Below are positions 24,225 through 31,602 of a DNA stretch of 64,000 bases, piece by piece; position 1 is the stretch's first letter, and the number at the start of each line of letters is the position of its first letter. The position numbers and the translations under genes were made by a program. The notes under the pieces were generated by a model. That model saw nothing but the letters and a program-made list of their open reading frames with translations, made no database searches and had not been told where the DNA came from. The DNA is from Terrimesophilobacter sp964651535 (GTDB taxonomy: Bacteria; Actinomycetota; Actinomycetes; Actinomycetales; Microbacteriaceae): NCBI GenBank assembly GCA_964651535.1, contig CAZYYE010000002.1:558001-622000 (forward strand). The letters run 5' to 3'.

Positions 24225-24880
24225 TGCGCGTCATCGGCTACACGCGCGTCTCCACGGACGAGCAAGGGCGGTCGGGTCTCGGCCTGGCCGCCCAGCGGCG
24301 CGCGATCGAGGACCACGCCCTCGCGAAGGGCTGGGACGTGCAGTGGTACACGGATGAGGGCGCGAGCGCGAAGAGCCTCGACCGGCCCGCCATGCAGTGT
24401 GCCCTCGCGGCACTCAACGCGGGTGAGGCCGAGGCGATCGTCTCGGCGAAGTTGGACCGGCTCAGCCGCTCGGTCGTGGACTTCGGCACGCTGCTGGACG
24501 AGTCCCGACGCAAGACCCGCAAGAAGCACCCGTGGGGCATCGTCGTGTTGGACTTCGACCTCGACACCACGACGGCCACCGGGCGCATGCTCGCAGGCAT
24601 CCTCATGCAGTTCGCCCAGTTCGAGCGCGAGCTGACCTCGGAGCGCACCGTCGCAGCACTCGCCGCCGCCCGTGAGCGCGGGGTGCAGCTCGGACGGCCT
24701 CGCACCCTGCCGCAGGCTAGCGAAGCCCGCCTGCACGCCCTCCGCGCTGAGGGTCTGACACTCGTCGCCACCGCCGAGGCTCTGAACGCCGAGGGCGTGC
24801 CGACCGCACACGGCGGACGCTGGCACGCCTCCACCGTCGCGCGCATCGCGAACCGCTCGAAGGGCGAGGCCGCTGCATGA
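24224..24880 (+). CDS. Serine recombinase (resolvase/invertase family)
   Basis: A 218-residue small serine recombinase. The catalytic Ser is S10 in GYTRVSTDEQ; further family motifs are SAKLDRLSRSV, the dimer helix region FAQFERELTSERT and a C-terminal helix-turn-helix (TLVATAEALNAEGVPTAHG with HASTVARIANR). It may resolve multimers or invert DNA. The element also has a tyrosine integrase, so this enzyme is probably not the one that moves it. Start and stop overlap both neighbours. Confidence 0.9.
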   Translation: MRVIGYTRVSTDEQGRSGLGLAAQRRAIEDHALAKGWDVQWYTDEGASAKSLDRPAMQCALAALNAGEAEAIVSAKLDRLSRSVVDFGTLLDESRRKTRKKHPWGIVVLDFDLDTTTATGRMLAGILMQFAQFERELTSERTVAALAAARERGVQLGRPRTLPQASEARLHALRAEGLTLVATAEALNAEGVPTAHGGRWHASTVARIANRSKGEAAA

Positions 24881-25014
24881 CCGACACCCTCGCTGACCTC
24901 GACCCCGAGGCAGCGGATGCGATCCGCAACCTCCACAAGCTCGGGTACTCGCCGCGACAGATCGCGACGTTGCTCGTCATCGCCGGATTCCCGGCACCCA
25001 CTCCAACGCACTGA
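24877..25014 (+). CDS. 45-residue helix-turn-helix-like peptide
   Basis: ATG 24877 overlaps the recombinase stop (ATGA). The product is 45 residues with IRNLHKLGYSPRQIATLLVI, which looks like a short helix-turn-helix. Close coupling supports a real gene; the function is unknown. Confidence 0.5.
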   Translation: MTDTLADLDPEAADAIRNLHKLGYSPRQIATLLVIAGFPAPTPTH

Positions 25015-25028
25015 AAGGCACACACATC

Positions 25029-25265
25029 ATGGAAGCTCTCACCACTACCGTCGGCGCTCTGCAGGTCGGCGACCGGCTCATCCTCCCCGAGTCGCCGCGT
25101 CATGACCTGCGACCCGTCGAGATCACGCGCTTGCAGCCGCTCCCCCGCTCGGGCCGTATCCGCATCTGGGTGATCTCGATCCACCAGCAGCGCTCGATGC
25201 TCTCGGCGTGGAACTACGGCGCGTTCGCCCCGGACCACGAGATCGAACAGTTGGTAGGCGAGTGA
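25029..25265 (+). CDS. Small beta-rich protein, unknown
   Basis: A 78-residue protein predicted mostly beta (VGALQVGDRLILP, then GRIRIWVISIHQQ). AAAGG precedes its ATG at 25029. The following gene begins in its stop (GTGA). The two proteins share a similar start of the V-G-D/H-x-I-L form and could be distant paralogues. No family recognised. Confidence 0.6.
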   Translation: MEALTTTVGALQVGDRLILPESPRHDLRPVEITRLQPLPRSGRIRIWVISIHQQRSMLSAWNYGAFAPDHEIEQLVGE

Positions 25266-25492
25266 GCACGCTCAATCTGCACCCAAAGACCGAGACCGTC
25301 GCAGCCGCCACGATCAAGCCCGGCCACGTCATCCTCGAAAGCCACGAGCACCCGGCCACCGTGACCCGCGTCGCCGTCAGCAACAAGGGCTATGCGATCT
25401 ATTGCAGGTACGTCTGGCAGGCGACCCGCGAGAAGGAATGGTTGCTCGGCATCTTCAAGGCGCGCGCCGCGATCGAGAAGGCGGTGCGCTGA
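25262..25492 (+). CDS. Small beta-rich protein, unknown (second of pair)
   Basis: A 76-residue protein starting at GTG 25262 inside the previous stop. It contains ATIKPGHVILESHEHPATVT and YAIYCRYVWQATREK, like the preceding small protein in general pattern. Its TGA overlaps the integrase ATG (TGATG), so it is translated just before the integrase and might regulate directionality. No family recognised. Confidence 0.6.
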   Translation: MSTLNLHPKTETVAAATIKPGHVILESHEHPATVTRVAVSNKGYAIYCRYVWQATREKEWLLGIFKARAAIEKAVR

Positions 25493-26676
25493 TGGCGCAC
25501 TACAGGGCGGTCGCACGCGCAGGCGGGGTCGCCTACGAGGTCCGCTGGCGCGAAGGCTCCGCGTTCAAGCAGCGCACCTTCCCGACCGAGGAAGCCGCAG
25601 CCGAGTTCGTCGTGGAGTTGAAGCTGACCAAGCGCGACACCGGCTCCACGGCGCACCTAGCACGCCTCGGCAAGAGGTTCCGGGATGTGGCCGAGGACTC
25701 GCTCGCGGCGAGTGCCGCCCGGCTCAAGCCCAAGACGGCACAGGGATACGCGGACGCCTATCGGCTGTACATCTACCCCGTCTTCGGCGACCGCCGCATC
25801 AACGCGATCACGTCGATGGAGGTCGAGCGGTGGCTGGCGGATATGCAGACGAGGATCGCGCCGAGAACCGGCGAGCGCTACTCATCGGCGAGCATCCACG
25901 GCGCGTACGTCGCGCTGAGCAAGGTGTTCGCCTACGCCCTCAAGCACCGGCTCATCGCAGCGAACCCCTGCACCGTCGTGGACAAGCCGAGGATCGAGCG
26001 CAGCGAGCCGGTCTTCCTCGCGCCCGAGGAGGTGGCAGCCATCGCCGCCAAGCTGGACACCGCGCACCCGTATGGGCTGATTGTGCGGTTCGCTGCGTAC
26101 ACGGGCCTGCGGGCTGGCGAGCTGGCCGCTCTGCGCGTCCGGGACGTCAACCTCATGCGCCGCCATGTCGAGGTCCGCCGGACCATTCAGCGGACCAAAG
26201 GCGGCTGGACGCTCGGCACCCCGAAGTCCGCGCGCTCGGTGCGCGACGTGCCCCTGCCCGGCTTCCTCGTGCAGGAGCTGACCACCTACCTCGCCGCGCA
26301 CCCGCACCGAGCCGACGGCAGCGCGGCACTCTGGCCGGGACGCCTCCAAGGTGGACACGGCGACAAGCGCAACGCGGTGGACTGGGCACGCCCGTTCGAC
26401 GTGTCCTCCGTGTACAGGTACTACTTCAAGCCGACCCTCGCGAAGCTCGGCGTGCGCCCGGCTCGGTGGCACGACCTCCGGCACTTCTACGCGAGCGCCT
26501 GCGCCGCGCAGGGCATCGACATTCGCAAGGTCAGCCGGTGGATGGGCCACGCCAACATCAACACCACGGACTCGATCTACACGCACCTGTTCAACGGCTC
26601 GGCGACCGAGGATATGGACCGCCTCGACAGCCTCGCCGCCCGACCCGCAGCTGTGCCGATTCCTCGAATCGGATAG
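25492..26676 (+). CDS. Tyrosine recombinase / integrase of the element
   Basis: Site-specific recombinase of 394 residues that should catalyse integration into and excision from tRNA-Lys. Order: an AP2-like arm-binding N-terminus (about 1-60), a SAM-like core-binding domain (about 62-165) and the catalytic domain. The catalytic residues R207 (YTGLRAGEL), K245, H327 and R330 (WHDLRHF), H353 (MGHANI) and Y363 (SIYTHL) are all present, so the enzyme looks intact. I start it at ATG 25492, overlapping the previous stop; the frame runs open to 25402. It lies 1.3 kb from attR. Confidence 0.95.
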   Translation: MAHYRAVARAGGVAYEVRWREGSAFKQRTFPTEEAAAEFVVELKLTKRDTGSTAHLARLGKRFRDVAEDSLAASAARLKPKTAQGYADAYRLYIYPVFGDRRINAITSMEVERWLADMQTRIAPRTGERYSSASIHGAYVALSKVFAYALKHRLIAANPCTVVDKPRIERSEPVFLAPEEVAAIAAKLDTAHPYGLIVRFAAYTGLRAGELAALRVRDVNLMRRHVEVRRTIQRTKGGWTLGTPKSARSVRDVPLPGFLVQELTTYLAAHPHRADGSAALWPGRLQGGHGDKRNAVDWARPFDVSSVYRYYFKPTLAKLGVRPARWHDLRHFYASACAAQGIDIRKVSRWMGHANINTTDSIYTHLFNGSATEDMDRLDSLAARPAAVPIPRIG

Positions 26677-26699
26677 TGCACCGCCGGTAGAATTTGTGC

Positions 26700-27215
26700 A
26701 TGGATGCAACCCTCATCATCAACATCGCTCTGATGCTGGTGACCGCGATAGGTGTGGCGGTTGCAGCCCTTCAAGCGCGCGATGCACGAAGCGCCCGCGA
26801 CGAGGCGCGCGAGGCGCGAGATCAGGCTCAAGAGTACGAGCGACGGGCCGTGACTGCCTCGGAGGTCTCTGCTGGCGCTGCGCAGCGCTCGGCGACAGCT
26901 CTTGAGAAGCAAGTCGAGCTTCAGATCGCCCAAACCCCCACCGATCCGTGGAAGGTCATCCACCATGGCGGCGGGAAGTATGAGCTGAAGAACGTCACGA
27001 AACTGTCCATGTTCGCAGTGGACATCGCCGACTTGGCCGGCAGTAGCGACATCACGATCTTTGACGTCAACGCGCTCGACGAGATCGGTGCTGGGCAGTC
27101 GGCCTTCTTCGACTACTCAAAGTCGTTCGCAAGCGCAGCCCAGATAACAATGCAAGTCACGTGGGGTGACCCCTTCACGAGTGAGCGCTTCTACTGGAGG
27201 CAGACGCTCTCGTGA
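26700..27215 (+). CDS. Membrane-anchored coiled-coil protein A, unknown
   Basis: A 171-residue protein. One N-terminal transmembrane helix (about 5-25, IINIALMLVTAIGVAVAAL) is followed by a charged coiled coil (about 26-80) and a C-terminal beta-rich domain (DPWKVIHHGGGKYELKNVTK ... ITMQVTWGDPF). It starts at ATG 26700, 23 bp after the integrase. Its stop overlaps the next start (GTGA), and the next protein has the same architecture. The position between integrase and attR is where islands and satellites often carry cargo; I do not recognise the family. Confidence 0.65.
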   Translation: MDATLIINIALMLVTAIGVAVAALQARDARSARDEAREARDQAQEYERRAVTASEVSAGAAQRSATALEKQVELQIAQTPTDPWKVIHHGGGKYELKNVTKLSMFAVDIADLAGSSDITIFDVNALDEIGAGQSAFFDYSKSFASAAQITMQVTWGDPFTSERFYWRQTLS

Positions 27216-27832
27216 CAAGCGAAGACCTGACAGCACTCGCCACAGCAATCGGAGTGGGCGTCTCCGCTCTATTCGGCATAGGTGGGTTGGTCGTCGGCAT
27301 CATCGGTCTCGTACAGGCCGGAAGAGCGAAGACCGCCGCCAACACGGCAAACGAGTTGTCGGCAGAGGCAAACCGCCTAGTGAAGAAGGCCAATAAAGTC
27401 ATCAAGGCTCAGGCGGCGCGAGACAACGAGCGATCCGACGTCGAGTGGGAGTGGCACTGGGACACCACTCACCCACAGCACGTCATCATCAAGAACATCG
27501 GCAAGTCGCTCGCCAAGAACGTCATCGCTCAGTTCTGGTTCGACGATGTGCACGATGCCAACGACAAGAATCCGCACGATGTCGAGGGTCAGGATGCGGT
27601 CACCTTGGAGATCCCAGGCCTCCGGGAAGCTCGGCGCACCGCAGCCATGATTTTCGAGGCAACGCGCATCAGCGGTTCCAACGACCCCACCCCCGCAGCC
27701 CGAACCCGACTCCGAGTGACGTGGGAAACACCGCTCGGAAACGTCGGCAAGCAGATCGGCCAGTGGGAGGTCTCCCCTCTCATCACACCCGCCGACAACC
27801 TCAATCACTTGGTCTGGTCGACCGACGAATAG
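27212..27832 (+). CDS. Membrane-anchored coiled-coil protein B, unknown
   Basis: A 206-residue protein coupled to protein A (GTG 27212). The hydrophobic helix at about 12-36 (VGVSALFGIGGLVVGIIGLV) leads to a coiled coil (ANELSAEANRLVKKANKVIK) and a C-terminal beta domain with VIIKNIGKSLAKNVIAQFWF and RLRVTWETPLGNVG. The VTW-x-x-P segment and the preceding N-(I/V)-x-K pattern recur in protein A, so the two look like paralogues forming one membrane complex. Function unknown. Confidence 0.65.
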   Translation: MTSEDLTALATAIGVGVSALFGIGGLVVGIIGLVQAGRAKTAANTANELSAEANRLVKKANKVIKAQAARDNERSDVEWEWHWDTTHPQHVIIKNIGKSLAKNVIAQFWFDDVHDANDKNPHDVEGQDAVTLEIPGLREARRTAAMIFEATRISGSNDPTPAARTRLRVTWETPLGNVGKQIGQWEVSPLITPADNLNHLVWSTDE

Positions 27833-27847
27833 AGCGACCGCCAGACA

Positions 27848-27871
27848 CCGCCGAGGGGTTATGGAGGGGTT
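27848..27871. repeat. Right-end copies of candidate arm-type sites
   Basis: CCGCCGAGGGGT at 27848-27859 and TGGAGGGGTT at 27862-27871 repeat the words found inside attL, in the opposite order. They lie about 95-115 bp from the attR core. Confidence 0.45.
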
Positions 27872-27923
27872 GCTACCTGCACTTCAGCCTGAAGCGCGAG
27901 GGAGAGTCGGCCCCGCACACAGT

Positions 27924-27963
27924 AAAAGGCCCGGAATCACTGGCGAGAGTGATCCGGGCCTTT
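27924..27963. terminator. Bidirectional intrinsic terminator inside attR
   Basis: AAAGGCCCGGAATCACT and AGTGATCCGGGCCTTT form a 16-bp stem with a single bulged A and the loop GGCGAG. On the minus strand the stem is followed by TTTT, on the plus strand by TTTAG. It ends 2 bp from the 3' end of tRNA-Lys and so can stop tRNA transcription as well as transcription out of the element. Confidence 0.85.
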
Positions 27964-27964
27964 A

Positions 27965-28038
<74 letters not shown>

Positions 28039-28130
28039 GCGGACCCGGTGGCTAAACCCGGGCCGACGAACAAGATTAGCATGAGAGTCAGGGGCCGGAC
28101 ACTCGGCCCCGCACGCCCCAAGGAGACATC

Positions 28131-28610
28131 ATGGCCGACGCCGTAACACTGCAGGAGGGCGACATCGCCCCATCGTTCACCTTGAGCGACCAGGACGGCA
28201 ATCAGGTCTCGCTCTCCGACTATTTGGGCAAGAAAGTCATCGTCTACTTTTACCCCGCCGCATCCACGCCAGGCTGCACGACCGAGGCGTGCGATTTCCG
28301 CGACAACCTGAACTCTCTTGCCTCGGCCGGATACCAGGTGCTGGGCATCTCCAAGGATGAGCTGCCCGCCCTCGTGAAGTTCAAAGCCGACGAGCGCCTC
28401 AACTTTCCGCTGCTGAGCGACCCGGGCCTCGACATCCACAAGGCGTACGGCGCGTGGGGCGAGAAGTCGCTGTACGGCAAAGCCGTGACGGGCACGCTGC
28501 GGTCGACGTTCGTGCTGGATGAGTCGGGCAAGGTTCATCTTCCGCTCTACAACGTGAAGGCGACCGGCCACGTCGCCATGTTGCGCAAGCGTCTCGGCCT
28601 GGACGGTTAG
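28131..28610 (+). CDS. bcp: Thioredoxin-dependent thiol peroxidase (Bcp/PrxQ)
   Basis: A 159-residue peroxiredoxin that reduces hydrogen peroxide and organic hydroperoxides with thioredoxin. The active-site segment PAASTPGCTTEACDF has peroxidatic C49 and a resolving C54 five residues later, the PrxQ type. AAGGAG lies 7 bp before the ATG at 28131. It is monocistronic, between tRNA-Lys and a convergent membrane gene. Confidence 0.95.
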   Translation: MADAVTLQEGDIAPSFTLSDQDGNQVSLSDYLGKKVIVYFYPAASTPGCTTEACDFRDNLNSLASAGYQVLGISKDELPALVKFKADERLNFPLLSDPGLDIHKAYGAWGEKSLYGKAVTGTLRSTFVLDESGKVHLPLYNVKATGHVAMLRKRLGLDG

Positions 28611-28636
28611 TCCGGGCCTGGGAAAGTCGAAGCGGG

Positions 28637-29053
28637 CTACTCCCGCCGCGTCGCCGACATCACCGAGCGCGTGAACAGCAGCGCGATCACGATTACGGCG
28701 GGCACGAGCAGGAACCACGCGATATCCTCGCGCGCGAACGCCCCCTGGAAGCTGCCGACCGCGATCGCCAGCTGAAGCACCTGCCACGTGAGCGCCGCAG
28801 CTCGGACCCACGGTTTCGCGTGCAGAGCGCCGATCCCCACGACAACAAGCCACACCCCCGCGATGATGACGAGAACCAGGATGCCGATGGCGCTCGCAAA
28901 CGAAGTCGGGACGAGCGCCACGAGGTCGTACACGAGCATGCCGGCGACGAACGCGAGCACCGCGGCTTCGAAAAACAGCACGATCGCGAGCGCAATTAAT
29001 AGTCGAGGCAGGGATGCGCTCGTCGCGTGCGGTTCGGTTTTGTCGTCACTCAC
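28637..29053 (-). CDS. Hypothetical four-helix membrane protein
   Basis: A 138-residue protein with four hydrophobic segments (LLIALAIVLFFEAAVLAFVA, ILVLVIIAGVWLVVVGIGAL, a weaker third and WFLLVPAVIVIALLF) and a short acidic N-terminus. I start it at GTG 29053 (MSDDKTEPH); the frame continues to 29191, but that part runs into the whiB1 promoter region. Similar small membrane proteins occur beside whiB1 in related genera; function unknown. Confidence 0.7.
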   Translation of the reverse strand: MSDDKTEPHATSASLPRLLIALAIVLFFEAAVLAFVAGMLVYDLVALVPTSFASAIGILVLVIIAGVWLVVVGIGALHAKPWVRAAALTWQVLQLAIAVGSFQGAFAREDIAWFLLVPAVIVIALLFTRSVMSATRRE

Positions 29054-29222
29054 AGGGATATCCCATCCAAACCTATTGTTTTCCCCCAACCGGTATGAGA
29101 GTCTAGTTGAGGTTGATTTGCCGCTCACAGTGGCGTGGGCATCATCCCAAGCATCGTTCTCACTCGAATCCCGAGTTCTGCAACTGTGCACTCACGCGTT
29201 CACTTTAAGGAGCACAAATAAT

Positions 29223-29471
29223 ATGGATTGGCGCGACAAAGCCGCTTGCCTCACGGCAGACCCCGAACTCTTCTTTCCGGTCGGAAACACTGGTCCTGCC
29301 GTCGATCAAATCGAGAAGGCGAAGTCGGTGTGCGCCCGCTGCACCGTGAGCGAGATGTGCCTCCAGTACGCGCTCGACACGAACCAGGACTCCGGCGTCT
29401 GGGGCGGTCTGAGCGAGGATGAGCGCCGCGCCCTCAAGCGCCGCGCCGCCCGCGCACGCCGCGCCTCCTGA
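29223..29471 (+). CDS. whiB1: WhiB1-like iron-sulphur transcriptional regulator
   Basis: An 82-residue WhiB protein. Four cluster cysteines C9, C37, C40 and C46 (AACLTADPELFFP; CARCTVSEMC), the GVWGG turn and a basic C-terminus (RRALKRRAARARR) are present. It carries a 4Fe-4S cluster sensitive to oxygen/NO and works with the main sigma factor. Short length and the neighbouring pdtaS match mycobacterial whiB1. AAGGAG lies 10 bp upstream of the ATG. Confidence 0.93.
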   Translation: MDWRDKAACLTADPELFFPVGNTGPAVDQIEKAKSVCARCTVSEMCLQYALDTNQDSGVWGGLSEDERRALKRRAARARRAS

Positions 29472-29558
29472 CTCTGACTCCCGGCCGCTAGGCTCCGCAG
29501 CGTCAACCCGCGCGACGCCGGCCTTCTCTCGCCGTGCCACGCAGCGGCAGAGTTTCCG

Positions 29559-31097
29559 TTAGATCGGCTTCCGCGCGCCGGGTCCTCTCGGGCTCCCCGC
29601 TTCCTGGGATTTCGTCAACCAGTTGAGCGGGATCTCGATCGTCACTTCGGTGCCGCTTCCCATGATGGTGTGCCAGTCGATGGTTCCGCCCAGTTCGCCC
29701 TGGATGAGCGTGCGCACGATCTGCGTTCCTAGCCCAGTGCCGACTTTTCCTTCTGCGAGCCCGACCCCGTTGTCCCTGACCTCCACCGTGAGGACATCGT
29801 TCGTGCGGTTCGCGATGATGTGCACTTCGCCGTCGCGTCCCGCGAGACCGTGTTCGACGGCGTTCGTGACGAGTTCGGTGAGGGCCAGAGCGAGCGGAGT
29901 CGCGTATGCACTCGGCAGTTCGCCGAAACTGCCGGAGAACGTCGGGTGCACGCGCGTCTGGTGCGACGATGCGACTTCGGCGATGAGCAGCAGCACGCGG
30001 TCGAACACGGCATCGAAGTCGACATTCTGGCTGAGCCCCTCGCTCAGGGTGTCGTGCACGACGGCGATCGCGCCGACCCTCCTCATGGCGTGGTTGAGCG
30101 AATCGCGCGCATCCTCGGAGTGCGACCGGCGGGCCTGGATGCGCAGAAGTGACGCGACGGTTTGCAGATTGTTCTTGACGCGGTGGTGGATTTCCCGGAT
30201 CGTCGCATCCTTCGTGAGGAGCTCCTGTTCCTGGTGCCGCAATTCGGTGACGTCGCGGGTGAGCACGATCGCCCCGACGCGCATGCCCTCCTTTTTCACG
30301 GGGATGGCGCGGAGCGACACGGAGACTCCGCGCGACTCGATGTCGGTGCGCCACGGTGCCCGCCCGGTGACCACGAGCGGGAGCGACTCGTCGACCGCGT
30401 TCGAGTTCTCGAGCATCGCCGCCGTCACTTCGGCGAGCGACTCCCCTTCCAGTTCGCCGACGAAACCCATCCGGTTGAACGCGGAGAGCCCGTTCGGGCT
30501 CGCGAACGTGACGATGCCGTCGACGTCGAGCTTCAGGAGCCCGTCGGATGCGCGCGGAGCCCCGCGCCGTGGACCGGTTGGAGCGACAAGGTCGGGAAAA
30601 TCGCCGGCGGCGACCATGGCGAACAGATCGTTCGCGCACTCGTTGAACGTGAGTTCCTGGCGGCTCGGGGTTCGCGCTTCGCTCAGGTTGGTGTGGCGGG
30701 TGAGCACGGCGATGGGTTTGTCGGTGAGTTCGGGCGACCCGGGAACCAGGCGCCGCTTGACCGGGACGGCACGCACCCTCGTGGGGGTTTCCTCGTACCA
30801 GTCGGGTGCGGAGGAGTCAACGATCGTGGATGTCGTGAACGCTTCGGAGACGAGTCCTATCCATTCCGGCTTGATCTCCTTGCCCACGAAGTCGCGGTAG
30901 AACAGGGTCGCAGCGGAGGATGGTCGGGACAGACTCACCGCGACGAATCCGCCTTCGACCGTTGGCACCCACACCACGATGTCCGCGAAAGCGAGGTCGG
31001 CGAGGAGCTGCAATTCGCTGACCAGGAAGTGCAGCCAGTCGATGTCGGCGTCGCTCGCGCGACCGTGCCGTTGCACGAGGTCGGAGAGCGTGGACAC
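29559..31097 (-). CDS. pdtaS: PdtaS-type sensor histidine kinase
   Basis: Cytosolic sensor kinase of 512 residues without membrane segments. Order: a GAF-like domain (about 1-140), a PAS domain (about 180-280), a HisKA_2 phosphoacceptor with EIHHRVKNNLQ near residue 303, and an HATPase (NAVEHGLAGRDG, then VRDNGVGLAEG and GTGLGTQIV). It should phosphorylate a PdtaR-type ANTAR antiterminator, which is not in this window. The convergent arrangement with whiB1 is the same as Rv3219/Rv3220c in M. tuberculosis. Confidence 0.9.
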   Translation of the reverse strand: MSTLSDLVQRHGRASDADIDWLHFLVSELQLLADLAFADIVVWVPTVEGGFVAVSLSRPSSAATLFYRDFVGKEIKPEWIGLVSEAFTTSTIVDSSAPDWYEETPTRVRAVPVKRRLVPGSPELTDKPIAVLTRHTNLSEARTPSRQELTFNECANDLFAMVAAGDFPDLVAPTGPRRGAPRASDGLLKLDVDGIVTFASPNGLSAFNRMGFVGELEGESLAEVTAAMLENSNAVDESLPLVVTGRAPWRTDIESRGVSVSLRAIPVKKEGMRVGAIVLTRDVTELRHQEQELLTKDATIREIHHRVKNNLQTVASLLRIQARRSHSEDARDSLNHAMRRVGAIAVVHDTLSEGLSQNVDFDAVFDRVLLLIAEVASSHQTRVHPTFSGSFGELPSAYATPLALALTELVTNAVEHGLAGRDGEVHIIANRTNDVLTVEVRDNGVGLAEGKVGTGLGTQIVRTLIQGELGGTIDWHTIMGSGTEVTIEIPLNWLTKSQEAGSPRGPGARKPI

Positions 31098-31137
31098 GCA
31101 ACTAGCCTATGCGCCCCGCATGCCCCATGCTTGACTC

Positions 31138-31602
31138 ATGCAGACCCACGCTCCCCGGCCGGATCGAACTCTTCTGGTCATCGTTTCCCTCATCGCGGCC
31201 GTGGCAATTCTGGCCCTCGTCGTCGTGTTCACGCGGGGGGCACCTGCCGCGCTCGACCCCGCAACACCGGAGGGGACGGTGCAGTCGTATGCGCACTACG
31301 TGATTGCCGGAGACCGCACGCACGCTCTGGAGCTGCTCACCGAGAACGTCCGCGAGAACTGCGAACGGGCCGAACCGTATGCGATGTCGTCCCTGCGGGT
31401 CACGCTCGTGTCCACGAGTGTCACGGGTGACAACGCGGTCGTGCGGGTCTCGATTGCGAGCAATTCCGGGAGTGGACCGTTCGGTGGCTCCGACTACGAA
31501 TTCGAGGGGACATTCGCCCTCGAGAAGGAGGGCGGCGAATGGCGCATCGACTCCGCGCCGTGGGAGCTCATGATTTGCTACAACCAGGGAGGCCACGAGT
31601 GA
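31138..31602 (+). CDS. Membrane-anchored exported protein, unknown
   Basis: A 154-residue protein with one N-terminal transmembrane helix (about 11-32, LLVIVSLIAAVAILALVVVF) and an outside domain resembling the NTF2/cystatin-like fold of lumazine-type export proteins (GTVQSYAHYVIAGDRTHALELL, then EGTFALEKEGGEWRID). No Cys lipobox is seen. The following membrane gene overlaps it (GTGA), so they are an operon. Confidence 0.72.
   Translation: MQTHAPRPDRTLLVIVSLIAAVAILALVVVFTRGAPAALDPATPEGTVQSYAHYVIAGDRTHALELLTENVRENCERAEPYAMSSLRVTLVSTSVTGDNAVVRVSIASNSGSGPFGGSDYEFEGTFALEKEGGEWRIDSAPWELMICYNQGGHE

Noticed and set aside
15258..27964. Conjugative or mobilizable element
   Set aside because: No relaxase, coupling protein or type IV secretion gene seen; an RHH protein alone is not enough.
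29054..29222. CRP-type binding site in the whiB1 promoter region
   Set aside because: TGTG/CACA-like words are present but not with the needed spacing and symmetry.
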